NCBI GenBank assembly: GCA_030690705.1
Contig: JAUYGE010000171.1
Span: 1 to 13,988, forward strand
Direction: 5' to 3'
Length of the DNA: 13,988 bases
Source: Dehalococcoidia bacterium
Lineage (GTDB): Bacteria; Chloroflexota; Dehalococcoidia; JAENJB01
Shown: positions 1 to 7,048 of the stretch, piece by piece
Numbering within the stretch: position 1 is the first letter of the stretch
Layout of the letters: the number at the start of each line of letters is the position of its first letter
The notes under the pieces: model-generated
What the model was told of the DNA's origin: nothing
The model's input: the letters and a program-made list of their open reading frames with translations, nothing else
The model's database searches: none
Translations under genes and position numbers: made by a program

Positions 1-1217
1 ACGAAAGGGCCTGCCTCAGCCGATAATGCTCTCTCCTCCAGGGTAAGGCCGAGCACCCGGGCCAGCTCGCGGAGGGTTTCCTGGGCCTTGACTGGCTTCT
101 GATCTTCTCCCGCGCGGTTGATCTCACGGGCCAGGTCAAAGAGTGCGCTCACCGCCTGAGCGGTGTTGAAATCGTCGTCCATTGCCTGGATGAACCTTTG
201 CTGGTAAGGCCCGGCTATGGCGCTTGTCTCTTCTCCGCCCCGGACTCCCGGTTTGAGCGCTTGCCTCAATCTCTCGACGCCGGCAAGAGCCGCCTCCAGG
301 CCGGCTTCGCTATAGGTAAGCGGACTGCGGTAATGCGAGCTGAGCACGAAGAGGCGGATGGCGTCGCCGCCGAAACGTTTCAGGGCGTCATTCAGCGGGA
401 TGAGATTGCCCAGCGATTTGCTCATCTTCTCTTCGCCCACCTGCACCAGGCCGTTGTGCAACCAGTAGCGTACGAACGGACGGACGCCGGTGAAGCTCTC
501 AGTCTGGGCCAGCTCATTCTCGTGGTGCGGGAAGATGAGGTCCTGGCCTCCGCCGTGGATATCCAGGGTCTCCCCCTGGTACTTCAGAGACATGGCGCTG
601 CATTCTATATGCCATCCCGGTCTCCCGGGGCCCCACGGGCTCTCCCACGCCGGCTCGCCCGGTTTGGAGGCCTTCCACAGCGCGAAATCGAGAGGGTGCT
701 CCTTCTCCGCGCCAGGCTCAATTCTCGCTCCCGGCGCCAGATCGTCCAGCTTGCGATGGCTCAGTTTCCCGTAGTCTGGAACGCTGTTCACCCTGAAGTA
801 AACGCCCTCCGCGGTCGGGTAGGCATGCCCCTTTTCTATCAAGGCCTGCACTATCTCGATAATCTTGGGTATCTCTTCGGTGACCCGGGGATAAACGTCG
901 GCCCGCTTGATGTTCAGCGCGTCCATGCTGGTGAAGTACTCTTCTATGAACCTGTCCGCCAGTTCGCGCGTTGAGATTCCCTTCTGATTGGCCCGGGCGA
1001 TAATCTTGTCGTCGATATCGGTGAAGTTTTGCACGTGCTTCACCTCATGGCCTTTGAACTCGAGATACCTTCTGATAACGTCGAAGACAATATAGCTCAT
1101 GGCATGGCCGAGATGGCAGCGGTCATACGGAGTTACGCCGCAGACATACAGCTTGACCGTCTTACCACCCGGCACGAACTCCTCTTTTTGTCTGGAAAGT
1201 GTGTTATAGACTCTCAT
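1..1217 (-). CDS. cysS: Cysteinyl-tRNA synthetase, 3' end cut by the window
   Basis: Charges tRNA-Cys with cysteine in the cytoplasm (class I aminoacyl-tRNA synthetase). About 405 codons are visible; the family is usually around 460 residues, so the C-terminal tRNA-binding end lies outside the window. Read from the minus strand the protein starts [10 protein letters not shown]. The class I HIGH signature appears as HLGH (residues 35-38) and the KMSKS loop is intact near base 420 in the context [11 protein letters not shown]. The zinc-site candidates are Cys26 (CGVTPYD), the Cys in WHIECSAM and the His pair in HHENE. The ATG at 1215-1217 overlaps the ispF stop as ATGA, and GGAGGA lies about 10 bases upstream, so start and translational coupling look secure. 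It is the last visible gene of the PIN-TRAM, ispD, ispF, cysS operon. Partial only because of the window edge; no internal damage seen. Confidence 0.97.
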   Translation of the reverse strand, partial: MRVYNTLSRQKEEFVPGGKTVKLYVCGVTPYDRCHLGHAMSYIVFDVIRRYLEFKGHEVKHVQNFTDIDDKIIARANQKGISTRELADRFIEEYFTSMDALNIKRADVYPRVTEEIPKIIEIVQALIEKGHAYPTAEGVYFRVNSVPDYGKLSHRKLDDLAPGARIEPGAEKEHPLDFALWKASKPGEPAWESPWGPGRPGWHIECSAMSLKYQGETLDIHGGGQDLIFPHHENELAQTESFTGVRPFVRYWLHNGLVQVGEEKMSKSLGNLIPLNDALKRFGGDAIRLFVLSSHYRSPLTYSEAGLEAALAGVERLRQALKPGVRGGEETSAIAGPYQQRFIQAMDDDFNTAQAVSALFDLAREINRAGEDQKPVKAQETLRELARVLGLTLEERALSAEAGPF

Positions 1218-1732
1218 CGGGGCGAGTCCTCCAGGAGGACTGCCGCATAGGCGGCGATGCCCTCGCTCCGTCCGGCAAACCCCAGGCCCTCGGAGGTAGT
1301 GGCCTTGATACCAACCTGCTCCCCTCTGATGCCCAGGGTCTGACTGATCCGGTGTTTCATCTCATCGAAGTAGGGAGATAGCCTCGGCTGCTCGGCCACT
1401 ATAGTCGTGTCGATGTTGCTGATGGTCTTTCCCTTCTCTCTGATGATATCCCCTACGCGGGACAGCAGCTCCAGGCTGGAGATGTCCTTGAACCGGGCAT
1501 CGCCCGCGGGGAAGTAGAAGCCGATATCCCTCAGCCCGGCGGAGCCAAGCAAGGCGTCCATGATGCTGTGCAGCAAAACATCGGCATCGCTGTGTCCGCC
1601 AAGGCCGCGTTCAGACGGGATTAGCACACCACCCAGGACCAGCTTCCTCCCTTCCACAAGCGGGTGCACATCGTAGCCAATCCCGATGCGCATCCCCTGG
1701 CGGGGAACGTCATTGCCCTCAGAGTTGCTCAT
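1214..1732 (-). CDS. ispF: 2-C-methyl-D-erythritol 2,4-cyclodiphosphate synthase
   Basis: Cyclises CDP-methylerythritol 2-phosphate to MEcPP with release of CMP, in the MEP isoprenoid pathway. The conserved core begins [11 protein letters not shown]. Counting from that Met, the metal ligands are Asp8, His10 and His42 (in [10 protein letters not shown]), followed by the family motif DIGFYFP and a C-terminal block around [10 protein letters not shown]. Two starts are possible. ATG at 1730-1732 gives 172 residues, has GGAAAG about 5 bases upstream and overlaps the end of ispD by 14 bases. ATG at 1691-1693 gives 159 residues, closer to the usual family length, but its purine run lies directly against the start codon. 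I give the longer form because its ribosome-binding site is better placed. The gene ends in an ATGA overlap with cysS, consistent with one operon using both MEP enzymes. Confidence 0.96.
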   Translation of the reverse strand: MSNSEGNDVPRQGMRIGIGYDVHPLVEGRKLVLGGVLIPSERGLGGHSDADVLLHSIMDALLGSAGLRDIGFYFPAGDARFKDISSLELLSRVGDIIREKGKTISNIDTTIVAEQPRLSPYFDEMKHRISQTLGIRGEQVGIKATTSEGLGFAGRSEGIAAYAAVLLEDSPR

Positions 1733-2405
1733 TCCTGCTTTCCAGAAGCACCTGGGCCAGTCGCAGGTCCTCAGGAGTAGTTATCTTGATATTATCGTAG
1801 GAACCAGGGAAAAGCCTCACGCTGTAGCCCAGCCTCTCCACCAGCACCGCATCGTCGGTAGCCTCCTCCCCGGCCTGGGCATAGGCATTCGATATTATAT
1901 CAAAGCGAAAAACCTGTGGCGTTTGGGCTATCCACAAGTCCTTCCTCGGAGGAGTCTCTCTTACCAGTCCATCTTCTCCGGCGATCTTGATGGTATCCTT
2001 CACAGGCACAGCAGCCACCGACGCCCCGGTCTGGCGGGCGGCCTCCAACCCCCTGCGGACCATCTCCTCATCAACGAAGGGTCTGGCGCCATCGTGTACG
2101 ACCACCCACTCACATCCCGTCAGCTTGCTCAGCCCTCGAGCCACCGAGTCCTGCCGCCTCGGGCCTCCCAAACATACGTGGGCCACCTTGGTCCAGTGCA
2201 GCCTTTCGACCAGCTCCCGGGTCATGCGGTGATTACTTCTGTTCACCACCAGCACGATGTGCCGGACAAGTTCGCTCCGTTGAAACGGCTCCACAGCACG
2301 GGCCAGAACCGGGAGCTTGCCCAATGGCAGGAACAGCTTGTCCTGTCCTCCCATTCGCTGGCTGGACCCGGCGGCGACGATGATGGCGGCGACTCCTGAC
2401 GGCAT
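1719..2405 (-). CDS. ispD: 2-C-methyl-D-erythritol 4-phosphate cytidylyltransferase
   Basis: Transfers CMP from CTP to methylerythritol 4-phosphate, the first nucleotide-activated step of the MEP pathway. From the chosen start (MPSGVAAIIVAAG, 228 residues) the nucleotide-binding loop AAGSSQRMGGQDK lies at the N-terminus. It is followed by GGPRRQDSVARGL, the VVVHDGARPFV block, DTIK, TPQVF, TDDA and the C-terminal GSYDNIKIT signature. All of these are typical of IspD, and the length matches the family. The open frame extends to an ATG at 2462, but that would add 19 unconserved residues and overlap the upstream PIN-TRAM gene by 35 bases. The ATG at 2403-2405 leaves a 22-base gap. Neither start has a strong ribosome-binding site, so translation may depend on coupling to the upstream gene. 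IspD and ispF are separate proteins here, not the bifunctional IspDF fusion. Confidence 0.96.
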   Translation of the reverse strand: MPSGVAAIIVAAGSSQRMGGQDKLFLPLGKLPVLARAVEPFQRSELVRHIVLVVNRSNHRMTRELVERLHWTKVAHVCLGGPRRQDSVARGLSKLTGCEWVVVHDGARPFVDEEMVRRGLEAARQTGASVAAVPVKDTIKIAGEDGLVRETPPRKDLWIAQTPQVFRFDIISNAYAQAGEEATDDAVLVERLGYSVRLFPGSYDNIKITTPEDLRLAQVLLESRNEQL

Positions 2406-2427
2406 GGGCGAGGAGGCTTGCAGAAGA

Positions 2428-3510
2428 CTACTCTTTGGGAACTTTCTCGTAGTGGACGCCATTCTTCAACTGGGCGAAAATCATTCGCCCGATGGCGGTC
2501 TGCAACACCCGGGTAATGATGACGGGGGCCTGGCTGTTGATATGGCGCTTGCCTCCATCAACGACTACCATGGTGCCGTCATCTAGAAAACCGACTCCCT
2601 GGCCGGCTTCCTTGCCTTCCTGGATGATGCGGATCTCAATCTCTTCCCCGGGCAACACGATGGGCTTGACGGCCGCTGCCAGTTCGTTGATGTTGAGCAC
2701 GCTGACGCCTTCCAACTCAGCGATGCGGTTGAGGCCGAAATCGTTGGTGATGATGGGGCATCGCAAAGTCTTGGCCAGACGCACCAGCTTGGCATCCACT
2801 CCATCCACATCGTTGTATTCCACATCGGATATCTGGAGTGGCACGCCCGGCTCCTTCTGGAGCTTGCTGAGCATTTCGAGACCCCGCCGCCCCCGTCGGC
2901 GACGCACCCCGTCGTTGGAATCGGCCACTTGCTGTAGCTCCTTCAGCACAAAACGCGGTATGATCAGGGTCCCGGGAATGAAGCCCGCCTGGCCAATATC
3001 GGCAATCCGCCCGTCAATAATGGCGCTCGTATCAATAATCGCCTGACCACCCATCCGCGACCCCCTTCTCGATGCTCTCGGGCTGTCCAGGGAGTACACT
3101 CCGAAAATCTGCAGGAACTCCTTGCCCCGCATGATCATTATCCAGATGCCGATGTAGCTCAGGAAAATGGTCAGCGCTATAGGCACGAGAGACCGGTAAG
3201 GTTTTGGCAGCATGGAAAGAGGTGACACCAGCAGGGCAGAGACAATGAGAGCGATGAAAAGGCCGATGATGACGGCCAGCAGCGTCTGGGGAGATATCGT
3301 GTTCAGTTGCCGCCGAATGGCATCGCCTATCTTGCCGATAACGAAAGGCCCGCTTATCGCCCCGACCATAAATCCTCCCACGATCGAACCAAGCAGCCAT
3401 AATCTGGCCTCGGTCACGCTGGTTGTCGGGGCCAGCCACGCGCCAAGTTTCCACCCGACGAAGGCCAGCACCAGAGCGCCGAACACCCGGCCAACGAGAT
3501 GAAGTCGCAT
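2428..3510 (-). CDS. YacL-type membrane protein with PIN and TRAM domains
   Basis: A 360-residue protein with four predicted membrane helices (about residues 6-27, 36-58, 76-98 and 108-128), then a PIN nuclease fold (about 156-275) and a C-terminal TRAM domain (about 282-345). The PIN acidic residues appear present: Asp160 (IIDTSAIIDG), Glu191 (LKELQQVAD), Asp239 (DAKL) and Asp257 (TNDFGLN). An Arg-rich stretch at 203-209 could touch nucleic acid. The architecture is that of the Bacillus YacL family, whose cellular substrate is, as far as I know, not settled. The active-site residues suggest a membrane-bound ribonuclease facing the cytoplasm (inference). The start is firm: GAGGAG lies 5 bases upstream of the ATG at 3508-3510. 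It is first in the operon with ispD, ispF and cysS, and its own promoter lies at 3557-3585. Confidence 0.92.
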   Translation of the reverse strand: MRLHLVGRVFGALVLAFVGWKLGAWLAPTTSVTEARLWLLGSIVGGFMVGAISGPFVIGKIGDAIRRQLNTISPQTLLAVIIGLFIALIVSALLVSPLSMLPKPYRSLVPIALTIFLSYIGIWIMIMRGKEFLQIFGVYSLDSPRASRRGSRMGGQAIIDTSAIIDGRIADIGQAGFIPGTLIIPRFVLKELQQVADSNDGVRRRRGRRGLEMLSKLQKEPGVPLQISDVEYNDVDGVDAKLVRLAKTLRCPIITNDFGLNRIAELEGVSVLNINELAAAVKPIVLPGEEIEIRIIQEGKEAGQGVGFLDDGTMVVVDGGKRHINSQAPVIITRVLQTAIGRMIFAQLKNGVHYEKVPKE

Positions 3511-3556
3511 ACGTCTCCTCGGATTAACTGAGACAGCTCGGATTACTATCGTCCCG

Positions 3557-3585
3557 ATTGTAATGCAGATGAAGGTTTATGTCAA
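3557..3585 (-). promoter_or_regulatory. Sigma-70-type promoter for the PIN-TRAM, ispD, ispF, cysS operon
   Basis: On the minus strand the -35 box is a perfect TTGACA (3580-3585) and the -10 box is TACAAT (3557-3562), one base off consensus, with a 17-base spacer. Transcription would start near 3550, giving a leader of about 40 bases before the ATG at 3510. No competing promoter of this quality is visible upstream of the gene. Confidence 0.8.
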
Positions 3586-3597
3586 CGAGAAGTTGAG

Positions 3598-3626
3598 TTG
3601 ACGCTGAATCTCCACAGGAGTAGAAT
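3598..3626 (+). promoter_or_regulatory. Sigma-70-type promoter for nfnA-nfnB
   Basis: The -35 box is TTGACG (3598-3603) and the -10 box is TAGAAT (3621-3626), with a 17-base spacer; each box is one base off consensus. A start near 3633 would give a leader of about 52 bases to the nfnA ATG. The -35 box lies only 12 bases from the -35 box of the opposite promoter, so a protein bound between them could affect both operons. Confidence 0.78.
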
Positions 3627-3685
3627 CTAACGTTCATATAGACTGGGTGACCATCAAAGAGCGTGCGCTCTGGCGATAAGGAATC

Positions 3686-4561
3686 ATGCATCGTATCTTA
3701 CGTAAGGAAGACCTCACCCCATCAGTCCACCTCCTCGAAATCGAAGCTCCCGCCATAGCCAGGAAGGCCAAGGCTGGCCAGTTTGTCATGGTCCGCCTGG
3801 ACGAGGCGGGAGAGCGTATTCCCTTGACTCTCGCTGACTGGGCGCCGCAGGCGGGCTCCATCACGCTCGTATTCCTTGAAGTGGGCAGGGAGACAAACAT
3901 GCTCGCCAAGCTTTGCGCCGGGGACTATCTGACTGACGTCGCCGGCCCGCTGGGTCAGCCCACCCATATCGAGAAGTTCGGCACCGTTGTCTGCGTCGGT
4001 GGCGGTGTCGGAGTGGCGGCTATCGCTCCCATTGCCCGCTCAATGAATGAGGCCGGAAATAGGGTGGTCTCCATCATGGGTGCTCGCAGTAGCAACCTGC
4101 TCTTCTGGGAGGACCGGCTGAAGTCCGTAAGCCACGAATTCATAGTCATCACCGATGATGGCAGCCACGGACGACACGGTGTGGTCACCCAGCCCCTGAA
4201 GGAGGTGCTGGAGAGGGCGCCCGGCCCGGACAGGGTCATTGCCATCGGGCCGGCGGTGATGATGAAGTTCTGTGCGCTGACCGCCAGGCCCTTCAGTGTG
4301 AAAACGATTGTTAGCCTGAACCCGATAATGGTCGATGGCACCGGAATGTGCGGTTCCTGCCGGGTCTCCGTGGCCGGGCAAACCAGGTTCGCCTGCCTCG
4401 ACGGCCCTGACTTCGACGCTCAGGACGTCGACTGGGACCTCCTCCTGAACCGCCTTCGTACCTACGCCGACAAGGAGAAACAGGCCCTCGAAATGTGGCG
4501 GCGCCAGTGCGCCTCGGCTCCGGCCCGGGAGGGGGAAAGCTCAGGCCATGCCCAGGGTTGA
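3686..4561 (+). CDS. nfnA: NfnA-type NAD(H)/FAD and [2Fe-2S] subunit of NADH-dependent ferredoxin:NADP oxidoreductase
   Basis: A 291-residue ferredoxin-reductase-like subunit. The N-terminal half (about 1-95) is the FAD barrel, with IPLTLADW as the flavin-binding stretch. VVCVGGGVGVAAIAPI (101-116) begins the nucleotide-binding half. The C-terminal iron-sulfur segment carries Cys222, Cys225 and Cys237, with Asp217 just before them in VDGTGMCGSCR. A three-Cys plus one-Asp ligand set is what I recall for the Nfn small subunit. The gene overlaps nfnB by 14 bases, the usual pairing, so I read the two as an Nfn complex that couples NADH, NADPH and reduced ferredoxin. Sulfide dehydrogenase SudB and PyrK belong to the same superfamily and are the main alternatives. 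TAAGGA lies 3 bases before the ATG, which is rather close. Promoter at 3598-3626. Confidence 0.88.
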   Translation: MHRILRKEDLTPSVHLLEIEAPAIARKAKAGQFVMVRLDEAGERIPLTLADWAPQAGSITLVFLEVGRETNMLAKLCAGDYLTDVAGPLGQPTHIEKFGTVVCVGGGVGVAAIAPIARSMNEAGNRVVSIMGARSSNLLFWEDRLKSVSHEFIVITDDGSHGRHGVVTQPLKEVLERAPGPDRVIAIGPAVMMKFCALTARPFSVKTIVSLNPIMVDGTGMCGSCRVSVAGQTRFACLDGPDFDAQDVDWDLLLNRLRTYADKEKQALEMWRRQCASAPAREGESSGHAQG

Positions 4562-5957
4562 TACCCATCGTGAGCCCATGCCGAAGCTCGAGCCCTCTGC
4601 CAGAAGGGAGACCTTCGAGGAAGTGGCCGTGGGCTACGAGCAGGCTACGGCTGAACACGAGGCGAGCCGGTGCATCCTCTGTCCCCGGCAGCCCTGTGTG
4701 GGGGGCTGTCCCGTTGGCGTTGACATCCCCCAGTTTGTCAAAGCCCTTCGTGAGAAGGACATGCCGGCTGCCGTGCGGATCCTCAAGAGCAAGAACAGTC
4801 TCCCCGGCATATGCGGTCGGGTCTGCCCACAGGAGAGCCAGTGCGAGCGGCAATGCGTCATCGGCAAGCTTGGGGCGCCCATCGCCATCGGGCGATTGGA
4901 GCGCTATGTGGCTGATTGGGAAATGGCGCATGGTCCTGTTGCGGCAGCCGCACCAACTTCCTCTCAACCTTCCGGGAAGCGTGTGGCCGTGGTGGGCTCG
5001 GGGCCGGCGGGACTGACTGCCTCCGCCGATCTTGCCAAGTCTGGTCACCAGGTAACCATCTTCGAGTCCCTCCACACGCCCGGTGGGGTGCTGGCTTATG
5101 GCATACCCGAGTTCCGCCTCCCGCAACGTATCGTCAAGACCGAGGTGGAATACGTCTGCTCTCTGGGGGTGGAGATGCGTCTCAACTGGGTCGTCGGCAA
5201 GACGATCACCATTGACGAAATACTGTCCGATGGCTATCAGGCGGTCTTTCTGGGTACAGGCGCTGGCTTGCCCCAGTTCCTCAACCTGCCCGGGGAGAAC
5301 TATGGTGGCATCTACTCGTCCAACGAGTTTCTCACCCGCATCAACCTGATGAAGGCCTATCTCTTTCCGAGCTACCGTACTCCCATTAACATCGGCCAGG
5401 TGGTAGCGGTCATCGGTGGTGGCAACGTGGCCATGGACTCTGCCCGTTGCGCCCTGCGCTCGGGCGCCAGGGAGGTATACCTGGTTTACCGCCGCTCCAG
5501 GACGGAGATGCCGGCGCGGGAGGAGGAAATAGAGAACGCACTCGAGGAAGGCGTTATCTTCAAGCTGCTGACCAATCCCCGGAAGTTCCTGGGCAACGAC
5601 CAGGGACAGGTGACGGGTATGGAATGTGTGGAGATGGAATTGGGCGAGCCCGACCAGAGCGGACGGAGACGGCCCGTGGTCAAGCCGGGCAGCGAGTTTG
5701 TGATGAAGGTGGATACCGTCGTCGTGGCCGTAGGGACTACTCCCCATCCCCTCGTCCCCTCGACCACGCCGGGACTGACGGTCAGCGCCCACGGAACGAT
5801 AGCCGCGGATGAGGGAAGTGGTCAGACCACCCGGCCGGCGGTGTGGGCGGGTGGCGATGCCACCACGGGTTCCGCCACCGTCATCAGCGCCATGGGCGCC
5901 GGCAGACGAGCGGCGGCGGCTATCGACCATTACCTGAGAAAGGGGACGGGCGGTTAG
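4548..5957 (+). CDS. nfnB: NfnB/SudA/GltD-type flavoprotein with two [4Fe-4S] clusters
   Basis: A 469-residue protein related to the glutamate synthase small subunit. The N-terminal domain has two four-Cys sets: Cys42, 45, 50 and 54 (RCILCPRQPC, VGGC), and Cys89, 93, 99 and 103 (GICGRVCPQ, QCERQC). They are expected to bind two [4Fe-4S] clusters. FAD binds at GSGPAG (150-155) and NADP(H) probably at GGGNVA (290-295); AGGDATTGSATVISAMGAGR near the C-terminus is the flavin-closing motif of this family. No GltB large subunit is present and an NfnA-like partner overlaps the start, so an Nfn or sulfide dehydrogenase role is favoured over glutamate synthesis. A GGAGGGGG run lies 12 bases before the ATG; a second ATG at 4578 would remove 10 residues. 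The stop codon falls inside the first copy of a triplicated repeat. Confidence 0.9.
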   Translation: MPRVDTHREPMPKLEPSARRETFEEVAVGYEQATAEHEASRCILCPRQPCVGGCPVGVDIPQFVKALREKDMPAAVRILKSKNSLPGICGRVCPQESQCERQCVIGKLGAPIAIGRLERYVADWEMAHGPVAAAAPTSSQPSGKRVAVVGSGPAGLTASADLAKSGHQVTIFESLHTPGGVLAYGIPEFRLPQRIVKTEVEYVCSLGVEMRLNWVVGKTITIDEILSDGYQAVFLGTGAGLPQFLNLPGENYGGIYSSNEFLTRINLMKAYLFPSYRTPINIGQVVAVIGGGNVAMDSARCALRSGAREVYLVYRRSRTEMPAREEEIENALEEGVIFKLLTNPRKFLGNDQGQVTGMECVEMELGEPDQSGRRRPVVKPGSEFVMKVDTVVVAVGTTPHPLVPSTTPGLTVSAHGTIAADEGSGQTTRPAVWAGGDATTGSATVISAMGAGRRAAAAIDHYLRKGTGG

Positions 5958-6000
5958 AAGGTTGCAGGACGGGTTAGAAAGTTACAGGTTAGAAGGTTGG
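5952..6000 (+). repeat. Three head-to-tail copies of a GGTTAGAARGTT unit
   Basis: Copies start at 5952 (GGTTAGAAGGTTGCAG), 5972 (GGTTAGAAAGTTACAG) and 5987 (GGTTAGAAGGTTGG). Spacing is 20 and then 15 bases, so the array is irregular. The first copy contains the TAG stop of nfnB, and the array fills the first half of the nfnB to fmdB gap. The units are direct, not inverted, and no hairpin follows. It resembles slippage-prone minisatellite arrays; no function can be read from it. The rest of the gap (6001-6055) holds only the leader of the next gene. Confidence 0.8.
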
Positions 6001-6055
6001 TGGCCGGGGACATTCGAACTTTATGAACCCCAGGTGAGAGGTGTACAAGTAATCT

Positions 6056-6358
6056 ATGCCAATATACGAATATGAGTGCAGTAAGTGCGGTTTCTGCTTT
6101 GAGCGGAGACAGCGCTTTGATGAGGAACCGGTAAGCCTCTGCCCCCAGTGCCATGGGAAAGCCCGCCGCCGCGTGTGTGCGGTGGCCGTTATCTACAAGG
6201 GCAGCGGGTTCTACACCACGGACAGCCGTACGGCCAGGCCGGGCGAGGATAGCACTGCCAAGGCCGAGAAAACCGAGACCAAGCCTGAGAAGGTTGAGAA
6301 GCCTGCGAAGACAGACACTGCTGAGAAAGAGAAAGGCGTTCAAGCAAAGGAAGCCTAA
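6056..6358 (+). CDS. FmdB-family zinc ribbon protein
   Basis: A 100-residue protein starting MPIYEYECSKCG, the hallmark of the FmdB / CxxC-CxxC regulatory-domain family. Cys8, Cys11, Cys29 and Cys32 would bind one zinc; a fifth Cys at 14 is extra. IYKGSGFYTTD (46-56) is the usual end of the folded domain. Residues from about 62 to the end are a low-complexity, Lys/Glu/Thr/Ala-rich tail that is probably disordered. The molecular role of the family is not well defined; FmdB itself was proposed as a regulator of amidase/formamidase genes, and nothing of that kind is nearby. The ATG fits the family N-terminus, although GAGAGG lies about 15 bases upstream, further than usual. It lies between nfnB and dtd on the same strand and may be co-transcribed with both. 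Confidence 0.88.
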   Translation: MPIYEYECSKCGFCFERRQRFDEEPVSLCPQCHGKARRRVCAVAVIYKGSGFYTTDSRTARPGEDSTAKAEKTETKPEKVEKPAKTDTAEKEKGVQAKEA

Positions 6359-6391
6359 CAGAGAAGGCGGGGGTGAGAGGTCGTTGAATCC

Positions 6392-6856
6392 TTGAAGGCT
6401 TTACTCCAGAGGGTAACCAGGGCCTCGGTGAGTGTTGCCGGCGATAAGGTTGGCAACATTGGGGTCGGGCTGGTCATCCTGGTCGGGGTCGCCGGTGACG
6501 ACGAAGAGGCGGATGCCGGGCACCTCGCTGATAGGGTGCTGAACCTGCGCATTTTCTCCGACGAGGCGGGAAAATTCAATCTCTCTGTCCTGGATGTGAC
6601 GGGTGAGTTGCTGCTGGTGAGCCAGTTTACCCTGCTGGCCTCCACACGGAAGGGAAGGCGTCCGGGCTTCGACAAGGCAGCTCCTCCCGAGAAGGCAGCC
6701 GCCCTCTTCGAGAGGCTGGTAGAGCTTCTGCGGGGCAGCGGTCTCAAGGTGGACACCGGACGCTTCCAGCAGCACATGGTGGTGGAGATACACAACGACG
6801 GCCCGGTGACCATCATGCTGGATAGCAAAGAGCGCTTCCTGCCTCGCGACTCGTGA
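6392..6856 (+). CDS. dtd: D-aminoacyl-tRNA deacylase (D-Tyr-tRNA deacylase)
   Basis: Hydrolyses D-amino acids mischarged on tRNA, and also Gly-tRNA-Ala in characterised members, protecting translation in the cytoplasm. It has 154 residues, near the family size of about 145-150. The motifs are complete: N-terminal MKALLQRVTRASVSV, the SQFTLLAST active-site strand (77-85), GRRPGF (88-93), and NDGPVTI (135-141), which carries the Gly-cisPro pair that gives chiral selectivity. The start must be the TTG at 6392 because the conserved N-terminus begins there and no ATG or GTG is in place. GGTGAGAGG lies 11 bases upstream. It is the last plus-strand gene before a convergent repeat-filled gap, 33 bases after the FmdB-type gene. 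Confidence 0.95.
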   Translation: MKALLQRVTRASVSVAGDKVGNIGVGLVILVGVAGDDEEADAGHLADRVLNLRIFSDEAGKFNLSVLDVTGELLLVSQFTLLASTRKGRRPGFDKAAPPEKAAALFERLVELLRGSGLKVDTGRFQQHMVVEIHNDGPVTIMLDSKERFLPRDS

Positions 6857-6869
6857 GCCAGCGGGTTGC

Positions 6870-6894
6870 TGGGTTGTGCGCTTCGCTTAACCCA
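6870..6894. repeat. Imperfect inverted repeat just after dtd
   Basis: TGGGTT (6870-6875) pairs with AACCCA (6889-6894) around a partly paired centre, GTGCGCTTCGCTT, and is followed by CCCTAC. I recognise the pattern of GTAGGGTGGGTTAAGCGAAG as an interspersed repeat common in many bacterial and metagenomic genomes (from memory). It lies 13 bases after the dtd stop and could end transcription weakly, but it has no T run on either strand. Confidence 0.55.
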
Positions 6895-6980
6895 CCCTAC
6901 ACCCTGTCGTTACCTCGAAAATAGCCACTTCCGGCGTGGTCTGTCATTGCGGCGGGGCTATATTTTCATCCTTCGTGGTG

Positions 6981-6995
6981 CTGGCTGCAAGCCAG
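6981..6995. other. Short perfect hairpin in the dtd / nadC gap
   Basis: CTGGCT (6981-6986) and AGCCAG (6990-6995) form a 6-bp stem around GCA. It lies 6 bases left of the next inverted repeat. It might contribute to a bidirectional end of transcription between the convergent genes, but no T run follows and the role is a guess. Confidence 0.35.
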
Positions 6996-7001
6996 AATGG
7001 G

Positions 7002-7025
7002 GGATTCCCGCGAAGGCGGGAATCC
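7002..7025. repeat. Palindromic repeat matching the ATTCCC-N8-GGGAAT pattern
   Basis: GGATTCCCGC (7002-7011) and GCGGGAATCC (7016-7025) form a perfect 10-bp stem with a GAAG loop. The inner 20 bases (7004-7023) fit the ATTCCC-N8-GGGAAT pattern that I know as the dRS3 repeat of Neisseria; very similar sequences are interspersed in many unrelated bacteria. It lies 23 bases beyond the nadC stop. It may act as a transcription barrier for both convergent operons, but it lacks the T run of an intrinsic terminator. Confidence 0.7.
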
Positions 7026-7048
7026 AGGGGAGGTGCGTGGGGAGGTTC

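Noticed and set aside
198..974. Open frame of 258 codons opposite cysS
   Set aside because: The minus strand carries the complete HIGH and KMSKS motifs of cysS across the same bases.
1686..2399. Plus-strand open frame opposite ispF/ispD
   Set aside because: No motifs; the opposite strand encodes intact MEP pathway enzymes.
4311..5930. Open frame of 539 codons on the minus strand opposite nfnA/nfnB
   Set aside because: It lies antisense to a gene with clear iron-sulfur and flavin motifs. Its product is rich in Arg, Gly and His with no recognisable domain, as expected for the shadow of a high-GC gene.
4548..5957. Glutamate synthase small subunit (GltD)
   Set aside because: The fold is the same, but no large subunit is present and an NfnA-like partner overlaps the start, so an Nfn or Sud role is preferred.
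5952..6000. Possible CRISPR-like array
   Set aside because: Only three short units with irregular spacing of 20 and 15 bases, no unique spacers of constant length, and no cas genes nearby.
7002..7025. Intrinsic terminator for nadC
   Set aside because: The stem is strong, but neither strand has a T run after it; recorded as an interspersed palindromic repeat instead.
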